Source: Coffea arabica (Eukaryota > Streptophyta > Magnoliopsida > Gentianales > Rubiaceae). Taken from it: a DNA stretch of 64,000 bases. Each line of letters begins with the position of its first letter. Position 1 is the first letter of the stretch. A program made the position numbers and the translations under genes. The DNA lies in NCBI RefSeq assembly GCF_036785885.1, contig NC_092323.1, positions 5,124,501-5,188,500 on the forward strand. Direction: 5' to 3'. The notes beneath the pieces were generated by a model, which saw nothing but the letters and a program-made list of their open reading frames with translations, did not search any database and was not told the DNA's origin. Below are positions 1-11,585 of this stretch, piece by piece.

Positions 1-25
1 GAGATCAAAATGAGAATTAAACCAC

Positions 26-3000
26 CTTAACCAAAACAGATAACTCATCCAGAAACACTACAGCAGTGATCCCAGGAGCTATCCAATGCAAAGCCGTAGA
101 GAGAGCAACAATTGTTGAACCAAGTGAACAAGATTCCTTCCTGCTACATTACAATCAATTTTTCACCATCAGGATAAAATGGGATGATAATGGTAGGCCT
201 CTTGTAGAATGTGCAATTCAAAGCATCTTTCATACAGAACTCAAGAAAGATGCTTTGTTACTTAAAAAACTTTTCCAATTACCAACATGCCTTGCAAAAA
301 ACTAAATTAAACCTTCAACAAAAATGAAAAGAACACAGATATGCATGTAGCAAAAAATCAGCATTCTGCAAATTTATCAATACCACACACCATAAAGAAA
401 TAAGTACATTACCATACCATATGAGGGTGAATAAAAAAAGGTATACATACATATATATATATAGTACGTATATATATATATAAATCAATTATAGTCCACT
501 TGACTATTCGATATGGGGGTGAAAGAAGAAAAAAGATATAAAACTCAAGATATAAAACCATATAAGAAAGATATGGAGTCCTGTCTGCAGAACCTGGCCA
601 CTACAATAGTCTCAGAGAATACATATCCAGAAATATGCTCCCAGATCCATAAAAAGAACAATACACGCAGAAGCATGATAAGCGAGTAAAATTTTTATGC
701 TTAATGCACCAACCAAAAGATGAGATACTAAGCCCACAGATCAATTCCTAACAAGCATTCCAACAACATGCAGAAAAGAGATCACAGATTTTCATTTTAT
801 TTGGAAACTTAGCAAGCATCATTCACTTGTTTTGTACTCCTGTGACTGAACGAAGTTGTAAGAAGATTTAATATTGGTATTTTCATGCTTAAATCACATC
901 CACGTGATTTTGAACCACTATAGTACCAAGTCTCACTCAACTTGAGCGAAAAAAATCTCGAGTCCTTCCTTGTTTTCCAAAAATAATGTCAAAGTAAGAT
1001 GAGCAATCTCCAAAAAAAAAAAAAAGAGTGAAAAATAGTCATGCCACCACACATAGCATTAGTTCCATGAAAAATTAGCCAAGGTACAAAACAGGCTATA
1101 GAATTTGAAATAAAATTACTGATGATCAATTGTCTGAGATATGTAGAAATCAGCCAAAAGCATTTTCAACCAGCAAGGTCCCATGTAATTCCATTGCAAA
1201 ATTTTACAGCACTAAAAACAAACCCTATCTTCAAGGTGGCACCAAGCAGAAAATGGAAGTGAACAAAAGGAGAGGGATGATAAAGTACCTTGATGAGGAC
1301 GCCTGAACAGCTGTTGAACTCAATGTGACAATTTGTTGGAGTCGATTATTACATAATTCACCAAAGTAAGCTTTCAATCCATTGACTTTCAAATAAGCAC
1401 TATGTGAAACACGCTCTTGACAGCAATAAATTTGATTAGTTGAATTAGGAATGTCAATGTTTAGAGGCTCCTCTAATTTAAGACCACTGGGTGCCCCATC
1501 AAAAATGACTGTCAACCCAGTTGATACCGTAGAATTAGATGCAAGATTTGGTGAAACCACAAGTTTAATGTCGTCAACATCAAATACAAGTGTTAATTCA
1601 TCTTTCTTGCTTATAGAATATAAATCTGCATTTTCACCAAGAAACCCCTGTGTTTCAAATGAAAGCCTAATTCTGGGCCCAGCAATCATCATACCAACTT
1701 GAAATTTTTTTTGTGGAACCAGTTTAACCATTGCTGTTTCAATTTGGCACAAAACAGACTTGTATCTAGGACTTAAATCAACCACAGGTAAATGCTCGCA
1801 GGTTGCTTTAAGATGTAGATCGCCATCTGTCCCATTTCTGCAACTCATCCTCCTAAGAGCCTGCTGAATCTGTAGATAGATCACAGCTGATGACAAAAAT
1901 GATGAGGTTTTCAATACAAAGTTTGATCTTCCAACCACCATCAACACTTCACAACTCCCATACGTAGGATTCTTGGCACTTTGATCAATCAAAGAACAGT
2001 TATTCTCAAAAAGAAAGCATGGAGCTTCTGGAATTTTACACTCATCACCTTCAAAGCTAGAGCAAGCAATTTTCCAATTCAACCACAATTTTCTCACAAG
2101 AAATTCTAGAAGTGGGATAGAAGCTCCTTCAGTATCATCAGCATGATTATTAATCATCTCAATGCTTTGTACAGGTTCACACCATAAAAGTTCCTGTGGC
2201 TCAATAATCTTGTTATTTCGATGTTCTGTCAACCTAGTACTACTATGACCTGACTGATCTTCCTTAAGAGATTCAGCAACAACCTTTACACATCCACAAG
2301 CAAACATCAAGTGCTGGTCAGAAATATTCTTAAGGTATGTCAAGATGATAGCATCAGAAGAAATGAGAAATGAACTTAAATCATCAAAGGAGAATCTAAG
2401 GGCTGAGAGTGGTAACCCACTGACGGAAGACAGAACATTCTTTTCAGGAGAGACTGAAATGGAGAATTTCCCAACATTTAGACTGAAGCAAGTTTTTGGA
2501 AAAGAATCATCAGGAACACTCTTGGAACGTTGATCAGATTCTGGCTGATTAGCCAAATGGCTAAGAACTCTCAGTATGTAGAGCAATCGTCCAACTGAGT
2601 GTAAGACATGGGAAGTGATAGCCCAGATAAGGGCTAGAAGTTGATAAATCTTCCACAAAAGTCTCTTGACTTGTGGCTTATCACATTTTTGCTTCACCAT
2701 TTGAGAACTTTCCGATGCTCTGTATCGGCTTATATGTCGTGCTTGTGCAATCACCTCTGCAGGCAGCTTCTCCTCGCATTCAGAAATTACATCCCAATGG
2801 TTCTTAACAGATCTTGAATATGTTTTATCAGACAACATCATAGTAGAAGATTTTTTTACTATATCACCGACAGGATATCCAATCAGTAAAAGCATGTCCT
2901 CATAAATGCGTAAATAGTACAACCAGAGTTTTACAAAGTTAACAACTCTATACCAAGAAAGCTTAGGGATAGGAATCAGAGAGCTAATTCTGCTCGCTGC

Positions 3001-4561
3001 TATTCTCCATAGTTGCCTACCAGTTCTAACATAGTGGGGCTCTTTGCATGATAATGAAGAGAATAATGATATAACATAAATATCTGCTGGAGAAAAGGAA
3101 AATTTTAACGCTGGAAGACAGAGAGCAGAATCTGTGATCTGAAGATCTTTTAGCTTAAAAGAAATAAACATATCCGTTGGAGAAATAACACAGCTGATAC
3201 TACTTTCACTCTGTAGACCAAGCTCAACATCTCTAAGGTCAAGGCCAAAAGAACACTTTCTAGAAGCGATAAAAAGTGAACTAATGAGCCCTCCAAAAAA
3301 ACATGTCTGTCTATTACATTTAGACTGTGCACCAACCTCCTTTATCTTCAACAAGCATGATACTGGATCATAACAACTAGGAGGCAACAGGAGAAGATGA
3401 ATTTCATTTATCTGCAACTGACAATGTCTAAGGAAGGCAGTCAATAGATTATCTTTCCGACTTCCGACAATAATCTGGGAAATCTGTGCAATGGCATCAT
3501 GCAAAGCACTGCCCTGAAATGCCAATTCCCCTTTATCAGGATTTGAAATACAAAATTAACTAACATGCACACCAAAGAAAGCTTAGGATGTGATGAGTTT
3601 GTATTCGGCAGAAAATGCATTCAAAATATATATGCAGCACCGTGGAACTTATTGATGATCCAACAAACAAAATAGGAATTATAGATCAATAGAAGAAATT
3701 CATGCTATGATAACGTGTGAAAATGGAGCTACACTAGAGCTTCTCATCTGAAGGAGGTCATTGCCTCCCAAGAAAATAAGAACTCTCATGTGTTATTTTC
3801 TAATTCCAGGAGGCTTGAAGCTCCTTTTGTTGTTTTCTGGCTATCCATCCAATGGTATTTACTCGTTTCAAAAACTTTACGAGTGTATAGACTAAATAGA
3901 GTAGAGTGAGGAAGAAAATACATGAAGACTGGTCCAAAACAAATTTCCAGTTGCAGGTAAGGGACAATGAAGTAGCAAAAACATATTCATTAGACAAAAA
4001 AGAAAAAGACATGAATCCGGAGAACAATGCAATTCAATCAAGAAAACACAAAACGAAAATCAGAAGTACCACGGGATCAATCTCAGCAAGAACTTTCTTC
4101 TTATCCTCCACTGATGTATCTCTCGGCTTCTTTCTCCTTCTCTCGTTTCCTCCTTCCTCCTCCTCTTCCCTGCAAAGTTCAAACCAAACACAAGTCTACA
4201 TATCCGAAGCACGACGACAACAACAACGAGAAAACAGCATAAATATACAACCACTAGTGGCGTAAGAATATGGAGCATACCCTACTGATAGAGTTATGCG
4301 GAGGCCACGGACTCGGAGGATGAAGGCAGGGAAAGACCAGTAGGAAACTCCAAGGCTTAATTCATCGACGGCAACTTCCTTGAAACGGTAGCAAGTGGAC
4401 TCGTCGAGTAATTGATTGAGAACTGAGGTGTTAAAGTTGAGATTCTTCACCGTACCGGTGGAACGGAGAAACCCTAGCTTAAGGCCGAGGTCCGGTTCGT
4501 CACTCAACCACGGCTGCAGTAGAGAAGCGAGTCTCCGTCGAATGAAGTCGTTAAAAACCAT
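26..4561 (-). CDS. VPS13-like (chorein) intermembrane lipid transfer protein, 5' part
   Basis: VPS13 proteins are long rods that move lipids between membranes at contact sites. Four exons are visible (minus strand): 4281-4561, 4070-4169, 1289-3513 and 26-140, about 907 codons in phase. The gene continues past the left edge after a GT donor. The N-terminus (MVFNDFIRRRLASLLQPWL, then GTVKNLNFNTSVLNQLLDES and LRVRGLRITLSVG) is a typical chorein N-domain, roughly residues 1-115. Exon 2 encodes a Glu-run, then a basic stretch ending in VEDKKKVLAEIDP. The exon 3 acceptor was placed at 3513 because it restores phase and gives GSALHDAIAQ, the expected family sequence. Exon 4 carries STIVALSTALHWIAPGITAVVFLDEL, which I recall as resembling plant VPS13 paralogues (shown here only as description). 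The 141-1288 intron contains AT repeats and no other gene. It most resembles the shorter plant paralogue (At3g50380 type); this assignment is from memory. Confidence 0.85.
445..484. repeat. AT microsatellite in VPS13-like intron
   Basis: Two runs of TA dinucleotides flank a central GTAC, so the tract is close to an inverted repeat. It lies in the intron between exons 3 and 4 of the VPS13-like gene. It is probably only a slippage-prone microsatellite. Confidence 0.8.
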
Positions 4562-7167
4562 TATCCTGAATTTCTTTTGGTTTCATGACATTGTTAGAAT
4601 ACCTCAATGGGCGAGAGCTTGAACAAGAGTGGAATTTTGGTGAAATTGATAATTGGAGTTATTTAGGATGGTAAGGAAGACAGGGAGACGAGGATGAAAC
4701 TTGAAAGATGGAAGGGACGTTTCGCGGGGTTTCGAGCATAGTGAAGCAAACTAGCAAAGCAGTTTTTTTTTTTTTGTCAAAAACTAGCATAGCAGTTGAG
4801 GGAGGAGAAAGATAAGAATTGATGCTTTATTCTGTCAGTTGGGGAGTCTTAAACGGCGCCGCTTCGTCGTCTTCTTTCACTGTGTCTTTCTTTGACTTGT
4901 TGGGGCTAATTAGGGCATTGAACGTATATAAGATCTTGAACAATTACAGAATTACATCAATGCCCCTGATATATCTAATTATGCTCTGCCACGGGTCTTT
5001 CGAATTAAGTTCCGTTTGATAAAACTGAATCTGCATTTTGAAGTCTGAATTCTGAAATCTGAATATTGAAACAATTAATTTGCTGAATTTTAAGCATTGA
5101 AAAGAAATATATGAATGTCTGAATTTTAATATTAAACCTGTTTATGACTGAATGCTTAATAAGTTAAATTTGACAATTTCGCCCTTATATCTTTTCATTC
5201 AAAAAAGATATAGAACCTATGATTTAATTAACTTAAAATTGTTAGGTATAAAAATGACAATATTTATTTTTAAATCAAATTAATATAAAAGATGAAATAT
5301 ATTTTATGAGAAGTATGAAAAAGATATGAAAGTCATTAAAAAGGGAGAAAATAGAAATAGAAATCATTAGATAGAGAATATTAGGTTATTTAATTAGATA
5401 AGAATTTTAAACATAATTAACAAATAAGAGTAGATTTGGTAGATAAGATAAGGTAGTTGAAATAATTCTATTGATTCTTATCAGAATTAAGCATTCAGTT
5501 AAGATTTTTGTGCTGAAAAAAATACACACAAGTTCAGCACTATTTAACAAGTTCAGTAAATGGATTTTCATTTATCAAACACTCAAAACATTTGAATGTC
5601 TAAAAAAAGTTCAGACTCAGTACTTTTTTATGTTATCAAACAGACCCTTAAACTTGTAGCCAACGCTGAGGGAAAGTTTTCTTTTAAAAAAAAAATTAAT
5701 TTATCATTATATATATATTAACACTTAAAAATATAAAAGTTAATTACAAAAAGGGGTGTATTCACCCTCTCATTCTTCCTAACTGCTTCAATTAGCCAAG
5801 TTAGAAAATTATTTACTCATTCTATGTCATTAATTAGTTTTGTTGTAAAATGTGCTAACTTATGACTGGCTACATTAGCTGTTCTAGATACAAAAGAAAT
5901 TGTGCATTACTCAAAGGCCTAACATATGCAATCAAATTTTTTCTTTAAAACTCCTAGTTGATGGAATATAGCTTTTAGTCAGCGATGGCGGTACCGGCAT
6001 TAAAAGGGCTTGTGAATTTTTTAGCTCAAGGAAGGAAGGATACATACCAAGCATTGAACTTCATGTAGAAGACATAAAAGAAAATTATGAAACACAATAA
6101 CACGTTAGATGATCAAAAGTAAACGTAATTTGAGATCTAAGGATCGACAAAATGTATTTGTTAATCTATATATATACTTTCAATGCATACATCTGTAGAA
6201 AATAAGTAAACTTTGGTAATTGAATATCCATCCCTTATGGCCTATATATTGTAATGAATTTATATTATCTACTTTTGACAGGAAATTCAGTATCACCATT
6301 GTTTAATAGTAAAAGCTTTTGGGGAAAAAATTGCAAAAAGCATTGAAACGATGTTTCCACAAAAACCTTGATATTATTAAAAGTGGTAAGGACATTTCTA
6401 AAGAAGAGCCAGCATACCAAAAACTGGGAAAACAAAAAAAAAATTCGAAAGTGCTACTATTTTAAGTGTTACTTACGAGGTCAGTTATCATTTGTACAGA
6501 CAACAGACTACTCAGCATGGAGATATATATATATATATATATCTATTTTAATGTTCTTTGTTATTGGATGTGTTTGACGATTGATTTCTAGTCTGGACAG
6601 TGTTAATGGTTTTTTTGCTGAAACCAATCATTTTCCAACGCCGCCCTTGAAAGTAGGAGCATACTCCTAGCAATGAGGTCAAGCTAAATGCTATGGTAAT
6701 TTTCTATTTTTCTTCCCCCTCTATGCACATTTTGCCTATCCAGTCTCTCGCGCATTGTGTGATAAATAGAGCACGAAAGCAGCCTTTTCAGAATCCAGAT
6801 ACCTTAGCCCCTTTTCCGCGAAAATAACTGCTGCTTTAGTTGGTTGGCTCAAATATTTCAATCTTGTTTGACAAACTGTACTTTGCTTTGATTGTAAGAT
6901 GTATCAATTAGTATATCAATCAATCTACATCTGTCCCGTGGAAATGTGTTCGGTTCCCCATATCTTCATGGCCGTAGCTTCTTTTGCTCTTTCTGTTTCC
7001 GTATAGTTAACTTTCCTCTCTTCATCTCTTCTTTCGGTTAGCTTAGGAACCAATTTTCCTCTTTATTCCACAAGTCTGATTTTGTTTTCTCATACTCGAT
7101 CAAGACATATACATACACATACACATATATATTTTCTTGATTCTTAGTTTCAACGGATCATTACATC
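4562..7167. other. Intergenic region between divergent VPS13-like and WD40 genes
   Basis: About 2.6 kb separates the start codons of two divergently transcribed genes and must hold both promoters. A 640-bp inverted-repeat element at 5008-5647 is described separately. The rest is AT-rich with short homopolymers and an (AT)n run near 6519-6542. No convincing coding sequence was seen. The last 200 bp before 7168 are pyrimidine-rich with a CATACACATACACATATATA tract, as in plant 5' leaders. Confidence 0.6.
5008..5647. mobile_element. Non-autonomous DNA transposon, ~640 bp, Harbinger-like TTA target site
   Basis: The left end reads AGTTCCGTTTGATAA and the inverted right end reads GGGTCTGTTTGATAA, so the terminal repeats match at 12 of 15 positions. 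TTA lies immediately outside both ends (5005-5007 and 5648-5650). The sequence just inside the left end repeats CTGAAT/TCTGAA motifs and the right end has the inverted TTCAGA form, so the terminal inversion extends inward with divergence. The interior is AT-rich and has no transposase. TTA duplication suggests PIF/Harbinger, but TTAA is also possible because A follows on both sides. Confidence 0.55.
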
Positions 7168-8652
7168 ATGAGAAGCTCAAGAGGCGGCCAAATGGTAACG
7201 GAAAGCAGTAAAAACCAACGGAGACAAAAATTCGGAAACATTTTGCACCAGTCTGATCATGCCGCCGATGAAGAAGAATACCATACCCGCATCAGCAGCA
7301 CATCTGACGCTACGCCAGCAAATCACGACCAAAATTCTCGACTGAGTTCCGAGATCAATACCTCCCTGTACAGCACGCCTTCTTATGACCAATCATCTCC
7401 ATGTTCAGCACCCTCATGGGATCAATTAGCATCTCAAATTCCAACCGACCTAGTATCTCCTTTGTCAGGGTCCCCATGGTCCTCCCATGTTGAGATGGCA
7501 AGTGATAGTTATTCTTATACTGGTCTAATGGGGTCCCTGGTTCGTGAAGAAGGTCACATTTATTCGTTAGCAGCTACGCGAGACATGTTGTACACGGGAT
7601 CAGATAGCAAGAGCATAAGGGTGTGGAAGAATCAGAAGGAATTTTCAGGATTCAAATCAAACAGTGGGTTGGTTAAAGCAATTAGTATTGCTGGTGAAAG
7701 AATATTTACGGGTCATCAAGATGGAAAAATAAGAATGTGGAAAGTATCTGCCAAGGACCCTAGCATTCACAAGCGCATTGGCACATTGCCGACCATGAAA
7801 GCCTGTATTAAAAGTTCAATCAAACCGAGCAATTACGTTGAGGTGAGGAGAAACCGTAATGTGGTCTGGATCAGGCATTTTGATGCCATCTCATCTCTCA
7901 GCCTCAGCGAGGATAAGAGCCTTTTGTATTCAGCATCATGGGATAAAACCATTAAGGTTTGGAGAATATCAGATTCAAAATGTTTGGAATCTATACAAGC
8001 CCACGACGATGCAGTAAACACTGTCGTTGCAGGATTTGATGGGTTAGTCTTCTCTGGATCAGCTGATGGAAGCGTCAAAGTATGGCGAAGAGAGTTGCAA
8101 GGAAAGGGAACAAAACATTTCTTTTCGCAAACTCTGTTAAAGCAAGAATGTGCAGTAACAGCATTGGCTGTCGATCCTTCTGCTACTATTCTCTACTGTG
8201 GTTCGTCAGACGGGCTAGTGAATTTTTGGGACCGTGAAAAGCTAAGTCACTGTGGAATTTTGAGGGGTCATAAGCTGGCTGTTCTATGCTTGGCTACAGC
8301 AGGGAACTTAGTCTTTACTGGATCAGCTGACACAAATATTTGTGTCTGGAAAAGGGAGGAGGGTGATCATATTTGTTTGTCAGTATTGAATGGCCATTCT
8401 GGCCCGGTGAAATGCTTGGCTGTTGAAGAGGACAAGGTTGCAATGGGGGCTGATGGGTATTGTATTCTGTATAGTGGTAGCCTGGATAAGTCGGTCAAGA
8501 TATGGAGGGTGTCCCCGCAGCCGGCACATGTGCAGCAGCAGCAGCAGCAGATCACCCAAGAGGCCGAGCGTTGTGCTCAACCCAGAAATTTTCCATCAAT
8601 CCATAGCTTCTCGTCACAAAATAGTAGGGTAAGTCAAAGGAGGCATTTCTAG
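7168..8652 (+). CDS. JINGUBANG-like WD40 repeat protein
   Basis: This intronless gene encodes 494 residues. JINGUBANG-type proteins are plant WD40 scaffolds; the Arabidopsis founder restrains pollen germination. Residues about 1-115 are Ser/Thr-rich and low in structure. From about residue 120 to 450 there are seven WD40 blades, visible as repeated GS-D-IRVW-type endings: [42 protein letters not shown] and DKSVKIW. A CAG run encodes six glutamines just after the last blade. Length and single-exon structure fit the family. The start is the first ATG after a pyrimidine-rich leader and gives the full N-terminus. Its divergent neighbour is a VPS13-like gene, an arrangement that may be conserved (At3g50380/At3g50390 from memory). 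Which of several JINGUBANG paralogues it represents cannot be decided here. Confidence 0.9.
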   Translation: MRSSRGGQMVTESSKNQRRQKFGNILHQSDHAADEEEYHTRISSTSDATPANHDQNSRLSSEINTSLYSTPSYDQSSPCSAPSWDQLASQIPTDLVSPLSGSPWSSHVEMASDSYSYTGLMGSLVREEGHIYSLAATRDMLYTGSDSKSIRVWKNQKEFSGFKSNSGLVKAISIAGERIFTGHQDGKIRMWKVSAKDPSIHKRIGTLPTMKACIKSSIKPSNYVEVRRNRNVVWIRHFDAISSLSLSEDKSLLYSASWDKTIKVWRISDSKCLESIQAHDDAVNTVVAGFDGLVFSGSADGSVKVWRRELQGKGTKHFFSQTLLKQECAVTALAVDPSATILYCGSSDGLVNFWDREKLSHCGILRGHKLAVLCLATAGNLVFTGSADTNICVWKREEGDHICLSVLNGHSGPVKCLAVEEDKVAMGADGYCILYSGSLDKSVKIWRVSPQPAHVQQQQQQITQEAERCAQPRNFPSIHSFSSQNSRVSQRRHF

Positions 8653-9965
8653 GGGAATTATGCTGGGAGACAACGTAACCTTCAATTTTCTCGGATTTTT
8701 GCATATTAGAATTTTGCACTGGCATATCAATTGCGCTAGGAATTTGGTTTGGAAGTTTGAACTGCGTGTATGACAGACGGAGCTAATTAACTAACGTAAA
8801 GCTTCTCATTGTAATTATAGCTAGCCCTATATATAGCTAGCTGTCATGGGTTCCCATTCATTAATCAACTGCAAATTACAAAATTAAATATGTATATACG
8901 ATTACAAGCTCTATACAAGGGGCCTGATGGGTCTCTTTGAAGTTTGAACAAAGCAAGCAATAGAACAGTTTGGCTCGCAATCAAGATGTTAATACATGCA
9001 TATGATGAGATGACCTCTCGATTGATGAGATCAGTCGTTCGAAGCCTGATCTTCAGCTTTCTTTTAGTTTTTGTTTCTACTTAATATCATGATTCTGGAG
9101 TTTAAACTGATCAGGAACAGTAGATGTTGGCAGAAAATAAAAATTGGCAGATCTAGATAATTGGGTCAAACCTGCATCTTCTCCCTCCCGTGGAATGTAC
9201 TGAGGGTAATCATATCTAGTTGACAGGCAATTCTGCATCCATGGTTGGTTAATGTGAAAACTATCGATCGTGAGAAGTTTGGGCATCGATCACCGAAAGA
9301 AAGTCGTCTCCGACGATCGGAGAATCTTCTGAATATTTGACTCTTGGTTGCATTACATTGTTCCTCTCGTTTTCGCATTGCGCTGTGGACTTTCTATGCA
9401 ATCTCGTGAGCTCATGATCAGCCGCACAGCTAACGTACGTAATTTCTAGTAGTCGAAGGACCAGAACGCTATAGCTGAGGAAAGGTTCCAGACTCTATTA
9501 TGACTGGTTAACGAATCAGCAAACAAGTAGAAGAAAAAAAAAACGTTTGGAAAATGGAAGGGACCAAAAAAAAAAAAAGAGATCAGGAATCTAAGAAGAC
9601 CCTGAGGAGACCAGATACTTGTACTGGCCTCGTGCAAGTGCAATTCTATGGTATCAGTCAATTATCTGCAATTGCAACGAGCATATGTTATGGTTGCCTT
9701 GTGCAGGTGGCCTAACTTGTTTGGCAGTCATTATCTTCTTTGGAGAAAAAAATGAGAATTTGTTAGGTATACGTCCCATTTTAATATCCTCGTCATAGGT
9801 TATTTGATCCTCGTACTCCTTCTGTCAAGAGTGGAACTGAAGTCCTGACCAACTTGGGAGATTCATGATCAATAGGTCAACTGTGTCACTTACTTAGAGT
9901 TGCATTTGATACTTGTATGATTGAAGCATCTGGGACATTGAAACTGGGTGCTAAGAACGTCATGC
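8653..9965. other. Intergenic DNA downstream of the WD40 gene
   Basis: This holds the probable 3' UTR of the WD40 gene and unremarkable AT-rich sequence. A duplicated TAGCTAGC around 8818-8843 flanks a short AT stretch. Short open frames near 9077-9661 on the minus strand lack family similarity and have biased composition. I see no gene here. Confidence 0.6.
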
Positions 9966-11585
9966 ATGGCAGTGATTCGTGAAAGAACTTGTTTGGACTG
10001 CCATTTTTATTCCCTTTCAAAAAATGTTTATATTATTAATTAATATATTTTTTAATCACCTTTATATCATATGTACATCAAATCGCTACAATATTTTATT
10101 TTTATATAAAAACTCCAGAAAATAACAATTCAAACGATCTGTGAGATGGGAATTTGTTGGCGTGGTATGCTGTATAACATTATAACTAGCGCATTTTCGT
10201 TGAGAGGACTAATTTGATATGTTTTTCTGCTTGGTGATGTATTTAGAATTTGAAATTCATGCTCTATGCTTGAGAGTGTGAATTTCAATTTGCTTGCAAG
10301 AATTTGGTATAAGGTGGATGGCAGTGATCCTTAGTTTGGATTGTCATTTTTTTAAAAAAAAATATTTTTACGTTTTTTATGAATATATTTTTTAATCACC
10401 TTTTTACCTTATATATATTAAATTACTACAATCTATTTTTAAATAAAAACTCTAGAAAATAAAATCCCAAACAGCGTGAGAGCTTGAAGGCATGATATGC
10501 TGCAACATTATAACTAAACACGTTTTCATAGAGAGGATTGATTGGATATATTTTTCTGCATGGTGATGGACCACGCCTTTATTCGGGATTTGAAATTCAT
10601 GCTCCGTGCTTGAGAGCGTGAATTTCAATAGGGAAATTTGTCAAATTGGTCCCTAACATTTATCAAAAATACTTTTTTAGTTCCTAACATATAAAATCAG
10701 CCAAAATTGTCCCTCATATTTAAATTGTGATCCAATTTGGTCATAATACTCGTTTTTGCTCCTTTCTCCGGCTAAAAATAGCACGCCCCTCTCACGTGGT
10801 CATATTTTCAAGGACAAAATTGAAAAACAAAAGCTTTCTTCTTCTTTCTTCTTTTCCCCTGTTTCTTCTTCTCCATCGCGACCGAGAGCTCTCATCACCG
10901 CTACCACATCCTCCGCCCCTCCAACCTCACTTGTCCACCATCTCTCTCCACTGCCACGCGATCTCTGCTCCGCTGCCCTACGCACTGCCCGCGTGATCCT
11001 TCCACCAGCTCACCCGCGACCCCAGCGCACGCCGCCCACTGCTCAGCGCGCCGCCACTGCAAGGCTCTATTTCATCCTCCGCCTGCCCCGACGCCGCAAC
11101 CCGCATCCACGAGAAGCAGCCGCCGCCGCTGCTCGACGCCACTGGCGCGCGTCGCGTACCTCACCTCACCTCACTTCACTCCCTCTTCTCTCTCCTCGCG
11201 CCTCCACCAGCGACACGCGGCACCTCTTCTGATCACCTCCAAATATGCTTCTGTTCAGGTGAACTTAGTCACTGTTGTGGTGAACCTGTGCTTAGAGAGT
11301 CGAAGCAAGATAAAGATCGTGAGGTCAGGGATCGTCCCCAGTGGATCTGGGATTTGTGTTTTCCAATTTTGCCCTTGAAAATATGACCACGTGAGAGGAG
11401 CGTGCTATTTTTAGCCGGAGAAAGGAGCAAAAACGAGCATTAGGACCAAATTGGATCACAATTTAAATGTGAAGGACAATTTTGGCTGATTTTATATATT
11501 AGGGACTAAAAAAGTGTTTTTGGTAAATGTTAGGGACCAATTTGGCAAATTTCCCATTTCAATATGCTTTGCACAAAGAATTTTA
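9966..11585. repeat. Tandem duplication of ~350 bp, second copy split by a MULE
   Basis: Copy 1 (9966-10317) and copy 2 (10318-10630, resuming at 11565) align over most of their length. Both begin ATGGCAGTGAT, continue with a TTTGGA-TGxCATTTTT segment, a TATATTTTTTAATCACCTTT block and GAAATTCATGCTC-GTGCTTGAGAG-GTG, and end near AATTTCAAT-TGCTTTGCA. The copies differ by numerous substitutions and small indels, so the duplication is not recent. Each copy contains a Tourist-like segment. Copy 1 shows what copy 2 looked like before the MULE inserted. Confidence 0.8.
10631..11555. mobile_element. Non-autonomous Mutator-like element (MULE) with GC-rich interior
   Basis: The element is 925 bp. Terminal inverted repeats of about 195-200 bp (10631-10828 and 11358-11555) agree at roughly 93% by eye, starting GGGAAATTTG-CAAATTGGTC. 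A perfect 9-bp direct repeat, ATTTCAATA, flanks it at 10622-10630 and 11556-11564. Long inverted repeats plus a 9-bp duplication are the signature of Mutator elements. The interior (about 10830-11340) is strikingly GC- and CpG-rich compared with the flanks, as in Pack-MULEs that have picked up host exon sequence. No transposase is present. A 158-codon frame crosses the interior (10756-11232) but has very biased composition and I do not recognise it. Confidence 0.88.

Noticed and set aside
66-305. 79-codon plus-strand open frame
   Set aside because: It overlaps the VPS13-like exon on the opposite strand (26-140) and intron sequence; it is a shadow frame without family similarity.
3514-3525. 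Extension of VPS13-like exon 3 to give ELAFQ before GSALHD
   Set aside because: No acceptor upstream keeps the phase with exon 2, whereas TTTCAG at 3514-3519 does.
10756-11232. 158-codon open frame across the MULE interior
   Set aside because: It starts inside a terminal inverted repeat and has extreme Pro/Arg/Ala bias; retained only as possible cargo, not as a gene.
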